Source of the DNA: Ruminococcaceae bacterium UBA6434
GTDB taxonomy: Bacteria > Bacillota > Clostridia > Oscillospirales > Acutalibacteraceae
Length of the DNA: 64,000 bases
Reading direction: 5' to 3'
Assembly: GCA_002437245.1 (NCBI GenBank)
Contig: DJOQ01000003.1
Coordinates: forward strand, 1-64,000
This document shows positions 17,667 to 25,259 of this stretch, one piece after another (the first letter of the stretch is position 1; each line of letters starts with the position of its first letter). The notes under the pieces are model-generated. The model searched no databases and was not told the origin of the DNA. It saw nothing but the letters and a program-made list of their open reading frames with translations. The position numbers and the translations under genes are program-made.

Positions 17667-18065
17667 TTAAAAGTTAACCGTTTCGCTCGGTTTTGTAAAC
17701 GATGAAAAAACTGCTGTGGCATTTTTAAAATAGAATACCTGTGTGTTTCCGTCGTCCGGGTCATACATAGCTTTGAGCTCGGGGTATGCCTCAAGCATTG
17801 AAACGCGCGCCTCGCGGCGGTCATCTTCAACAAGCTCGCCCGACACGCGAAGCCAATCGCCGCCGTTGCAGGCACAGATTTCTACATTGCCGTTTTCGGA
17901 AATTTGCTTTGACACCGCTTTCTTTTTGCCGGTTTGTATATACAGCTTACCCTCAAAAATATGAGCGGTTCCGAAAGGACGAACACGCGGTTTATTGCCG
18001 TCTTCGGTTGCGAGATAATAAGTTCCCGCATCTTTTAAAAATTTGCATACATCGTTAATATTCAT
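17667..18065 (-). CDS. Pyridoxamine 5-phosphate oxidase-family flavin-binding protein
   Basis: A 132-residue protein with the split-barrel FMN-binding fold: an N-terminal YYLATEDGNKPRVRPFG strand pair, then KLYIQTGKKKAVSKQI and NVEICACNGGDWLRVSGEL. Family members bind FMN, F420 or haem and reduce small organic compounds; true pyridoxamine oxidase activity is unlikely. The start at 18065 has AGGAGG nine bases upstream and overlaps the DUF4186 stop by four bases (ATGA), so the two are coupled. Confidence 0.85.
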   Translation of the reverse strand: MNINDVCKFLKDAGTYYLATEDGNKPRVRPFGTAHIFEGKLYIQTGKKKAVSKQISENGNVEICACNGGDWLRVSGELVEDDRREARVSMLEAYPELKAMYDPDDGNTQVFYFKNATAVFSSFTKPSETVNF

Positions 18066-18424
18066 AAGCTTTTCCTCCTGTATTCTTTTTCTATCCAAGC
18101 CATTAACAGCTTAACTATCCGTCGTTGCTCGTCAGAAGTCAATTCCCTGCCCTTTTCAACGTGATACCACTTATTCAGGCAGCCCCGACAGCAGCAGGCG
18201 CAGGCATGCTGAGCCTTAAACACGGGGTGACCGCGCATCGGCGTTTGCTTGCCGTCGTTTGGTATTACCGCCGGCGCAAGACGGTTCTTTATAAAATCCT
18301 CCGCATGGCTTTTTATGGTATCAATACCTTTTTTATCAATATAACTTATATCCTCGTCGGACAGGTGAAATCTCGCTCTGAAATCAGACTTCTGAAGTCT
18401 TGAGAGCGCTTCGTCAACAGTCAC
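18062..18424 (-). CDS. DUF4186 family protein
   Basis: A 120-residue cytoplasmic protein. The block APAVIPNDGKQTPMRGHPVF followed by AQHACACCCRGCLNKWYHV, rich in Cys and His, is characteristic of DUF4186, a widely spread family of unknown function. The cysteines suggest metal binding. The start is a GTG at 18424 with GAGG upstream. It is the first gene of a two-gene unit with the flavin-binding protein. Confidence 0.85.
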   Translation of the reverse strand: MTVDEALSRLQKSDFRARFHLSDEDISYIDKKGIDTIKSHAEDFIKNRLAPAVIPNDGKQTPMRGHPVFKAQHACACCCRGCLNKWYHVEKGRELTSDEQRRIVKLLMAWIEKEYRRKSL

Positions 18425-18504
18425 TTTTTGCGCCTCATTTCTTACTTACACAAATCAGCATACACCTATTTTATAAATTTTGCAAGTGTCGCCGAAGAAT
18501 GCCG

Positions 18505-19821
18505 TTATCTTGACAGTTTTTCTTTTTTCATCATAATAACCGAATAAATAAATACGAGCACCTCTGTTACGGGCATTGCCCACCAAACGGCGCTGCCGCC
18601 GAAAGCAACCGGCAACAAAAGTATCAGAGCGCCGCTTATAACAATACCCCTTGCGACGGAAATAATAAGAGAAATTTTAGCTCTCATAATCGCCTGGAAA
18701 TAGTACGTTGAATAGATATTAAACGGCAGCAGTACAAATGAAATCGCATAAATTCTGATGATTTTCGGAGCTATTGACAGCACCTCGGGGGTGGGCGTCA
18801 TAAACAGCTTTATAAACACCTGCGGCATAGCCATTGCGAGGACGGTCCAAATAATTCCGAAAACGGCGGCGGTTATAATATTGTATTTCAGCATTGTTTT
18901 AATCCGCGCCGCAAGTCTCGCGCCGAAATTACGCGAAATTACGGGCTGTGCCGCCTGACCTATACCGTAAGAGCAGCACTGCACCAATGTACTTACCACA
19001 ACTATTACTCCGTAAACCGCAAGTGCGTCCGTGCCGAGATACTCCATCACACGGCGGTTAAACAGCATTGTGGCTATACCCATTGCCACGTCAACTATAA
19101 ACGAAGAAAATCCGTTGACGCTTATCATTTTAAAGCTGTTAAACATTCTGCGCGGCTTTACGAATTTCAACGTATTCTTTTTGCCGATAAAATGCGTAAG
19201 CATCACAAGCACGGACATAGAAGCGCCCATTGCCGTTGCAATTCCCGCACCCTTAATGCCCATATCCAATATGAACACAAAGAAATAATCGCCGAAAACA
19301 TTAAATATGCCGCCGAAAATTACGGCTTTTGTGGCTCTGCCGGGGTCGCCGTCATTGCGGAGAAACGACGAAAGCAAATTTGTAAACACATATACGGGAA
19401 CGGTGAGTTTGGGCGCTGTAAGATATTGTTTGCAAAGCGGCATAAGCGCATCGTTTGCACCGAAAAGCCTGAGAAGAGGTTCTTCAAAGACCCAGACTGC
19501 CACCCAAAGTATCAGCGAAAGCGAAATTCCGAGTATAAAAGCAGAGGTAAAATATCCGTTTGCCTCTTTTTCATCATCGCGTTCTCCCCTTGCGACGGCA
19601 TAAATAACGGAACCGCCTATACCGCACAAAAGCCCGAAGCTGTAAATTATATTCCATATCGGAGAAATTACCGCCATGGCAGCCGAGCCGTCGGGTCCGT
19701 GATACTGCCCGACCATAGCCATATCAACAAGCCCGTAAATGCACGCTATCAGCGCGCTTCCGAATGAAGCCGTAAAAAATTTGCGGTAGAGTTTACCGAC
19801 ATCATCCTTTAAAAGGTCCAT
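18505..19821 (-). CDS. MATE-family efflux transporter behind a structured leader
   Basis: A 438-residue transporter with about 12 membrane helices. Typical MATE segments include FGSALIACIYGLVDMAMVGQY and the mid-protein INGFSSFIVDVAMG-like loop. It exports cationic or aromatic compounds by Na+ or H+ antiport; the substrate is unknown. GGAGGAG sits just upstream of the ATG at 19821. The roughly 100-base leader ends in an intrinsic terminator only about 20 bases before the start codon, so expression is probably set by conditional termination. Confidence 0.9.
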   Translation of the reverse strand: MDLLKDDVGKLYRKFFTASFGSALIACIYGLVDMAMVGQYHGPDGSAAMAVISPIWNIIYSFGLLCGIGGSVIYAVARGERDDEKEANGYFTSAFILGISLSLILWVAVWVFEEPLLRLFGANDALMPLCKQYLTAPKLTVPVYVFTNLLSSFLRNDGDPGRATKAVIFGGIFNVFGDYFFVFILDMGIKGAGIATAMGASMSVLVMLTHFIGKKNTLKFVKPRRMFNSFKMISVNGFSSFIVDVAMGIATMLFNRRVMEYLGTDALAVYGVIVVVSTLVQCCSYGIGQAAQPVISRNFGARLAARIKTMLKYNIITAAVFGIIWTVLAMAMPQVFIKLFMTPTPEVLSIAPKIIRIYAISFVLLPFNIYSTYYFQAIMRAKISLIISVARGIVISGALILLLPVAFGGSAVWWAMPVTEVLVFIYSVIMMKKEKLSR

Positions 19822-19840
19822 AACTCCTCCTTAAATATTA

Positions 19841-19924
19841 AAAAAGCCGGATATGGAACGGGCATTTCAGCCTGCACCTTATCCGGCTTGTTATTTCCAT
19901 ACGATAACCAGCCCTCCGAGTGAG
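19841..19924 (-). ncRNA. Candidate riboswitch/attenuator leader of the MATE gene
   Basis: On the minus strand a terminator forms from AAGCCGGATA (19880-19889) and TATCCGGCTT (19844-19853) plus a T run. Upstream, GGCTgGTTAT and ATAACaAGCC (19885-19913) form a hairpin that uses the AAGCC needed by the terminator, so the two exclude each other. The hairpin loop holds TATGGAA (19895-19901), exactly complementary to TTCCATA (19852-19858) inside the terminator, so a loop pseudoknot could lock the antiterminated form. The predicted transcription start is only about 12 bases before this hairpin. I do not recognise the class. Confidence 0.6.
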
Positions 19925-19931
19925 CTATTGT

Positions 19932-19960
19932 ATTGTATCAACTTTTGTAATCAAAGTCAA
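19932..19960 (-). promoter_or_regulatory. Promoter of the MATE leader
   Basis: TTGACT (19955-19960), 17 bases, TACAAT (19932-19937) on the minus strand. It overlaps the end of the upstream phosphatase gene, so the leader is transcribed from its own promoter. Confidence 0.7.
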
Positions 19961-20436
19961 GAATTTTCACAGAGCAGGAAATTGAGCAACGCGTCGCAGC
20001 CCTTTTCAATGTCATTATACGCTTTGTCAAAGTCGCCCGAATACCACGGGTCGGCAACGTCGGATTTACTTCCCGTAAACTCAAGCAATTTATATATTTT
20101 ACATTTCGGGTCACCGCCGAACAAAATTTCCATATTGTGTATATTGGCGCTGTCCATACCTATAAACATATCCGTTTCATTATAATCGTCTTTTTTGAGT
20201 TGAACTGCCTGTTTACCGCCCGATGAAATTCCGCGTTTTAAAAGTTGGGCTTTGGCTTTCGGATATATCGGTCTGCCTACGCCATGCCATATTTCCTCGG
20301 CGCTTGTCGCTCTCGAACATACGGAAAACGCATCCGACACGCCGCGTTTTTCCGCCATATTCTTAAATATGAATTCTGCCATGGGTGAGCGACATATATT
20401 GCCGTGGCAGACAAATATAATTCTCTTAACTTTCAC
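19957..20436 (-). CDS. Low-molecular-weight protein-tyrosine phosphatase
   Basis: A 159-residue phosphatase. The N-terminal P-loop is VCHGNICRS: Cys10 is the nucleophile and Arg16 binds phosphate (CX5R). The general acid Asp lies in DPWYSGDFDKAY. The family dephosphorylates tyrosine on bacterial kinases and other proteins. It starts four bases after the end of the M28-like peptidase gene and is translated from the same message. Confidence 0.93.
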   Translation of the reverse strand: MKVKRIIFVCHGNICRSPMAEFIFKNMAEKRGVSDAFSVCSRATSAEEIWHGVGRPIYPKAKAQLLKRGISSGGKQAVQLKKDDYNETDMFIGMDSANIHNMEILFGGDPKCKIYKLLEFTGSKSDVADPWYSGDFDKAYNDIEKGCDALLNFLLCENS

Positions 20437-20440
20437 GTGA

Positions 20441-21865
20441 TTAAACTTTTCCTATCCCCAATGTATACTTATCTGCTTTTCCTATTTGATGTGCCGTCAT
20501 CTCGTCGAGCCGCTCCGCCAGCTTAATAAATGTAACGGTCTGCTCATACATAAGCTGCGGGTCGAATTTTTCCATCTCGTGGGTCGGGCTTTCGGCGCAT
20601 AGATAATCGGGCGACGTTACGAGCGATATTTCGGGTATTCCGACATTAAAGAATGGCTGTCCCTCGCCGAAATGCAGGAAATTGTGTCCGCGCAACGTCA
20701 CGGTACGTATATGCTCTCTGTCCTTTATGCACTCAAAATACACGTCGTCCAGAGTTTTATTGCCTGTGTATACCTCTTCTATATCAATATCATTCGTTTT
20801 TTGATAAACGCCGTTCACATCTTTCCATTCGGTACAGCCGAGATGTTCGGGGGTGAGCGCCGCAACTGCTTTAATATGGTCGTGTTTTCCGTCCCAAAGC
20901 GGTTTATTGTCATACAGCCAAAGCGAGGTTGCCTGATCCGACATACCGCCCGGTTTTTTGAAATTCGGGAGACGGAAATGACCCGTTACAAATACAAATA
21001 TCAACGTTCTCTGCGGCGGATGTTCTTTAAAATACTTCATCATGGCGAGCATTGACAAAGCGCCGTTTTCTTCGACACAATTCACGCCGTCGGTATGTGT
21101 GTTTATAACCACGGCTTCATTGGGGATTACGCCCTTAATTATCGAGCAAAACGACTCGGACACTGCGTTTTTCTCTTTCTCGGCTGTTAACACAATTGTT
21201 GCGCTTTGACTTTTTTCAGCCGCAGAGAGAACCTTTTCTCCGTCATGGCTGTTTACCCAAAGCGTGGGAATGCCCTGATACCCGAGAATAAAGTTAAGAT
21301 ATTGCCCCTCAACCATTGCGTCGGACATATCCTCCCAAATGCATATTACGCCCTTTACCCCCTTTTTGGCGGCGACTTTAAGAAACGGGAATTTTACGAA
21401 AGCCGCAGCGACGGGTCCTTTATAATATTTCGGTATGGTCGTTCCCTCGGGGAACGCTCTTTTTTGGTCAAATGCAACGCCCGAATACGTACTTTTGAAA
21501 TCCTTGACCTTAACTACGGCTATCTTACCGTGGGCAATTCCGAATCCCATATGCTTCGCGTGAACTCTTACAAGCTCGCCTGTTACGCCGTTTTCATCCG
21601 TATCGCCGGAATACGGGAACGGGGAAGAAACGTGAACGTCAACATCGCCGGTGTCGGTATGGAGGGTTATTGAGCTTTTTTCTGCCTGCCATCTGTCAAA
21701 AGTATGATAGTCGCTCTTCGTTTCAAATCCCATTTTATGTATCTCGTCTTTTAAAAAGGCTATAAAATCATTTTGCCCTTTTGAGCCGGTTGTTCTGGAA
21801 CCGAAGCTGTTCATTTTTTTTACATTTTCCAAAAGTTCTTCTTTGGTGAAGGGATACTCCGTCAT
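20441..21865 (-). CDS. M28-like peptidase with PA-domain insert
   Basis: A 474-residue protein resembling zinc-dependent M28 aminopeptidases. It has an N-terminal substrate-pocket helix region (NSFGSRTTGSKGQNDFIAFL), an inserted protease-associated-like domain (about residues 90-230), and VVINTHTDGVNCVEENGAL, with the HxD zinc pair. The later GHFRLPN segment replaces the usual catalytic Glu region, so activity is uncertain. No signal peptide is seen, suggesting a cytoplasmic location. A promoter with TTGAAA and TACAAT, spacer 17, lies at 21962-21990. It is followed at four bases by the tyrosine phosphatase gene. Confidence 0.7.
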   Translation of the reverse strand: MTEYPFTKEELLENVKKMNSFGSRTTGSKGQNDFIAFLKDEIHKMGFETKSDYHTFDRWQAEKSSITLHTDTGDVDVHVSSPFPYSGDTDENGVTGELVRVHAKHMGFGIAHGKIAVVKVKDFKSTYSGVAFDQKRAFPEGTTIPKYYKGPVAAAFVKFPFLKVAAKKGVKGVICIWEDMSDAMVEGQYLNFILGYQGIPTLWVNSHDGEKVLSAAEKSQSATIVLTAEKEKNAVSESFCSIIKGVIPNEAVVINTHTDGVNCVEENGALSMLAMMKYFKEHPPQRTLIFVFVTGHFRLPNFKKPGGMSDQATSLWLYDNKPLWDGKHDHIKAVAALTPEHLGCTEWKDVNGVYQKTNDIDIEEVYTGNKTLDDVYFECIKDREHIRTVTLRGHNFLHFGEGQPFFNVGIPEISLVTSPDYLCAESPTHEMEKFDPQLMYEQTVTFIKLAERLDEMTAHQIGKADKYTLGIGKV

Positions 21866-21961
21866 TTTGTCGGCCTTCTTTCAAATATTTTTTGGGACAA
21901 ACCACGAAAAAGTGTTGATAAATAAGCCCTTTTGGGACTTTTCGCAGTCAAATTCAAAGAG

Positions 21962-21990
21962 ATTGTAACACAATAAACTCAAGTTTTCAA
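21962..21990 (-). promoter_or_regulatory. Promoter of peptidase-phosphatase operon
   Basis: TTGAAA (21985-21990), 17 bases, TACAAT (21962-21967) on the minus strand. Confidence 0.65.
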
Positions 21991-22026
21991 CAATGGGTTA
22001 AACCTATCTTGAGGACGTCGAAATTC

Positions 22027-22055
22027 TTGAATTAACGACCGCTGTAAAGTATAAT
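22027..22055 (+). promoter_or_regulatory. Promoter of the esterase gene
   Basis: TTGAAT (22027-22032), 17 bases, TATAAT (22050-22055), about 30 bases before the start codon. Confidence 0.7.
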
Positions 22056-22084
22056 ATGAAATATGATTTAAACGGAGCGTGTGT

Positions 22085-23212
22085 ATGAAAAAGAACTTTG
22101 ATAATAAATGGTACAGCGATGAATTTTTAAACGAATTAAAAAATACCGCCTATCGGGAAACAGACGGAAATTTAACTTACACGGTTAAGTATGCGCCCGA
22201 CGCCGTATCCAAATACGGCATAGACCCGCGCATGCTCGGCGGTCCCATAGGCAAAATGGCAAAATATCTTAAGGCGGTGCCCGATTTTGTTTTTGACCGA
22301 ATTCATATGAGAATAAACTCAAAGTCTCTGGAATTTTTCAGAAAAGGGTGCGACAGAATATCTTATGCGAACTGCCGCATTAACGGCGTAAGCCTTAAAG
22401 ACGCACATATAAAATCCGCCGACGGATTTGAAATACCGATAAGGATTTACAAAAATCCCGATTGTGAAAAAACAAGGGCTCTGCTTATATTTATTCACGG
22501 GGGCGCGTTTGTAGGCGGTTCTCTTGAACCTTATGACGAGAGTTTAAAGATGTTCGTCGACAAATTCGGCATAAAAGTAATAAGCATAGCCTATCGGCTT
22601 TTGCCCGAAAACGCCTACCCTGCTCCGTATAACGACTGCTTTGACGTGCTCGGTTACATAAGTAAAAACGCCGACGAATTCGGCGTTGACAAAGACAAAA
22701 TTTTCGTATGCGGTGACAGCGCCGGAGGAAACATAGCTCAGGCGTGCACAACAAAATACAAGGGAACCGATGTAATCAGAGCACAGCTTCTTTTGTATCC
22801 CACGCTCAATGCTTTCGGATTTACCGACAAGTATTACAGAAAAGGTCTTTCGGATTATACCCTTGAGCCTACTCAAAAGGCGCTTTCAAAGGGCGTTATC
22901 AGACAAATGCAAATACTGACAAATTGTAATTTAAAGCAAATAGGAATAAACTCGCCCGACGAATATAACAACCCGTACAGTTATTCGGCAAGCGGAAACG
23001 CACCTACTTTCATCACCGCAGGTGCGCTTGATTACCTGAAAAAGGACGCAGTTGCCTGGGCGCACAAATTAAAAGACGCAGGAGTGAAACAAGAGCTCGT
23101 AATCTACAACGGTCTCGGCCACGGATATCTCAATGCAACCGGCGTATTCCCCCAAGCAGAGGACGTAATAGACGAAATGGGCAAATTCATATATACGATT
23201 TTGGGAGAGTAA
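22085..23212 (+). CDS. Alpha/beta hydrolase, HSL-family esterase
   Basis: A 375-residue esterase. The oxyanion motif IFIHGGAF (His138 and following) and nucleophile elbow GDSAGG with Ser212 are canonical for the hormone-sensitive-lipase family. A GALDYLKKD loop supplies the candidate Asp and GLGHGYLN the catalytic His. An N-terminal cap of about 100 residues covers the active site. The ATG at 22085 is preferred to a GTG six bases earlier because GGAG is seven bases from it. It is unlinked to neighbours and ends at a strong bidirectional terminator. Confidence 0.88.
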   Translation: MKKNFDNKWYSDEFLNELKNTAYRETDGNLTYTVKYAPDAVSKYGIDPRMLGGPIGKMAKYLKAVPDFVFDRIHMRINSKSLEFFRKGCDRISYANCRINGVSLKDAHIKSADGFEIPIRIYKNPDCEKTRALLIFIHGGAFVGGSLEPYDESLKMFVDKFGIKVISIAYRLLPENAYPAPYNDCFDVLGYISKNADEFGVDKDKIFVCGDSAGGNIAQACTTKYKGTDVIRAQLLLYPTLNAFGFTDKYYRKGLSDYTLEPTQKALSKGVIRQMQILTNCNLKQIGINSPDEYNNPYSYSASGNAPTFITAGALDYLKKDAVAWAHKLKDAGVKQELVIYNGLGHGYLNATGVFPQAEDVIDEMGKFIYTILGE

Positions 23213-23215
23213 GAA

Positions 23216-23262
23216 GCATAAAACAGGCATCGACAAAAGCCGTTGCCTGTTTTATGCTTTTA
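23216..23262. terminator. Bidirectional terminator
   Basis: A 14-bp perfect stem, arms GCATAAAACAGGCA (23216-23229) and TGCCTGTTTTATGC (23244-23257), between the esterase and the end of the NEAT/ECF operon. Confidence 0.9.
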
Positions 23263-23601
23263 TTTACTCTTTGTTTTTGCCTTGATTATACCTTTCAGTG
23301 TTTCAATACCGTGAATTGAGCCGACAAGCGGATGATAAAGCATAATTCTCGGTCCCGAATATCTCATTACTTTTTTTATTTTCTCACGCATATCCGGCTT
23401 ATAGCAATGACACGGACATTGCGAGCAAAAGTTTTTATCGTTACCCCAACGGCAATGGTCAAGCCTGAAAAGCGCATAATCCGTAAGTTCTCGGCACTCG
23501 TCACAAAGAGTGCCCTTTTTGGTTTTATGCACACCGTGGCAATAAATTTTAACCATTTCCGGAAGCATTTCTTTTTCCCTGGTTATTCTGTCTTTTTTCA
23601 T
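23260..23601 (-). CDS. YgbA-family (nitrous oxide-stimulated promoter family) protein
   Basis: A 113-residue cysteine-rich protein. The pattern EMVKIYCHGVH, LCDECRELTDYALFRLDHC, FCSQCPCHCYKP and MRYSGPRIMLYHPL is the YgbA_NO family signature. At least eight cysteines suggest an iron-sulfur or zinc site. In Enterobacteria ygbA belongs to the NO-responsive NsrR regulon. Here it is the last gene of the NEAT/ECF operon and overlaps the preceding ABC gene by four bases (ATGA), so a role linked to iron or cofactor handling is plausible but inferred. Confidence 0.85.
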   Translation of the reverse strand: MKKDRITREKEMLPEMVKIYCHGVHKTKKGTLCDECRELTDYALFRLDHCRWGNDKNFCSQCPCHCYKPDMREKIKKVMRYSGPRIMLYHPLVGSIHGIETLKGIIKAKTKSK

Positions 23602-25259
23602 GATAATCTGCCTCGATAAACAGTATATGCCTCATCGGCAATTTTGGTTGTGGATTTCCTGTGAGAAACAAGCACAATGCTCTTTCCGTGGCTTGCTTCT
23701 TTAATTGATTTGAGAATGTTGCCTTCGTTAAGCGCATCAAGATTGCTCGTCGGTTCATCGAGCATAATCATGGGTGAATCATAAAGAAACGCTCTTGCAA
23801 GACCTATTCTTTGTTTTTCACCGTCCGAAAGCAGGTCGCCGAGCTCGCCGACATTTGTTTCGTATCCGTTCGGCAAAGTCATTATGAAATCGTGAACAGA
23901 AGCCTTTTTTGCGGCAACCTCAACTTCTTCCCTCGTTGCATTATAATTTGCTATCTTGATGTTATTTTCTATTGTATCGTTAAACAACTGAGTTTCTTGA
24001 CTGACAAGGCTTTGATTGCTGCGAAGTGACGACGTTTTAATGCCTCTGATATTTTCACCCGACATATCAATTTCGCCGCTGTTTACATCCCAAAATCTCA
24101 TCATAAGCTTAAGCGCCGTTGATTTGCCGGAACCGCTCGGACCGTTGATTGCAATAATTTTATTTTTGGGAATTGTCATATTGAAATTATCAAGTATTTC
24201 TTCTTTGTCGTATGCAAAGTCCACATTTTTACATTCCATACCGTTAAATTCAATCTCGTTGCCGTTGACGTTTTCCTCAACAACGGGAGTTTCGTCAAGA
24301 ATTGACAGCACTCTTTCTCCGCTTGCAAGGGTGTGAGTAAGATTGCCCGCAAGGTTTGAAAGTGCGGCAACAGGACCAAACGAACTCATCATTGAAACGG
24401 TTGAAACAATAAGTCCGTCAAAACCGATTGCGCCCTTCCGGTAAAGACAAACAGCAACCAAAAGCATTGTAATCGAAAAGAAAATAATTGAAATATCCGT
24501 AATTGAAATATTGTGACCCTCAATTTTCTTTAATTTCTTTTGAAGTGAATTAAGCTCGTCGGTTTTCTCGTTCATTTCATTAAGTCGTGTATCGGTTGAA
24601 TTGTATCTGATCGACTCCAAAAGGCCTCTCATGCTGTCAAGCACATATCCCGAGAGCGCACCCGAATTTTCACGATAAGTCATACCGATATTCTTGTTGA
24701 ATTTTGAAGACACAAGGGGAATGATAATTCCCACACTGACATAAGCCAAAAGAGCAACAAGCGAAAGCCAAAGGCTGTATCTGCCGATGAAAATCAGCAT
24801 AGCAAGGCTTGTTAAAAACGCAATACATATCGGAGAAATTGTGTGAGCATAGAAAACCTCTAAAAGCTCAATATCGCTTGTAATGAGCGATATCAGATTT
24901 CCCTTATCCTTACCTTCAAGCTTTGCAGGAGCCAATCTGCGAAGTGATTTAAAGACCTTGTCGCGGATAAGAGCAAGCAGTTTAAAAGCGATATAGTGGT
25001 TGCAGGCTTGCTCACCATAGTGTAAAAAGCCGCGCAAAACAGCAAAAACAATAATGCAAATGCATCCTGTTTTTATTGCAAGTCCCCCGTTTATGCCTGC
25101 GGCGGTGAGAAGAGTCATACTGCCGGCAACGGTAATTTGAATGGCACAGAGAAAGCCCGTAACACCAAGTAAAACCGCAAGCACCATGAATCCGGCAAGA
25201 GGTTTTACAAGTTTGATAAGGCGCATCATAATTTTAAAACCGGATTGTTTTCTTTTCAT
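23598..25259 (-). CDS. Exporter-fold ABC transporter subunit B (permease fused to ATPase)
   Basis: A 553-residue half-transporter: six membrane helices (about residues 10-290) then an ATPase domain. Walker A is GPSGSGKST, Walker B MIMLDEPTSNLD. The signature is LSDGEKQRIGLARA, where Asp-Gly-Glu replaces the usual Gly-Gly-Gln, suggesting an asymmetric heterodimer. It starts at the stop of the partner gene (TAATG). Exporter-fold pairs such as IrtAB and YbtPQ import iron-loaded siderophores, while CydDC-like pairs move haem and thiols. Which applies here is not decidable from sequence; operon context favours metal or haem handling. Confidence 0.88.
   Translation of the reverse strand: MKRKQSGFKIMMRLIKLVKPLAGFMVLAVLLGVTGFLCAIQITVAGSMTLLTAAGINGGLAIKTGCICIIVFAVLRGFLHYGEQACNHYIAFKLLALIRDKVFKSLRRLAPAKLEGKDKGNLISLITSDIELLEVFYAHTISPICIAFLTSLAMLIFIGRYSLWLSLVALLAYVSVGIIIPLVSSKFNKNIGMTYRENSGALSGYVLDSMRGLLESIRYNSTDTRLNEMNEKTDELNSLQKKLKKIEGHNISITDISIIFFSITMLLVAVCLYRKGAIGFDGLIVSTVSMMSSFGPVAALSNLAGNLTHTLASGERVLSILDETPVVEENVNGNEIEFNGMECKNVDFAYDKEEILDNFNMTIPKNKIIAINGPSGSGKSTALKLMMRFWDVNSGEIDMSGENIRGIKTSSLRSNQSLVSQETQLFNDTIENNIKIANYNATREEVEVAAKKASVHDFIMTLPNGYETNVGELGDLLSDGEKQRIGLARAFLYDSPMIMLDEPTSNLDALNEGNILKSIKEASHGKSIVLVSHRKSTTKIADEAYTVYRGRLS

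Noticed and set aside
19192..19767. A 191-codon plus-strand frame antisense to the second MATE gene
   Set aside because: Composition (Lys/Arg/His/Tyr-rich) is typical of a shadow; no ribosome site.
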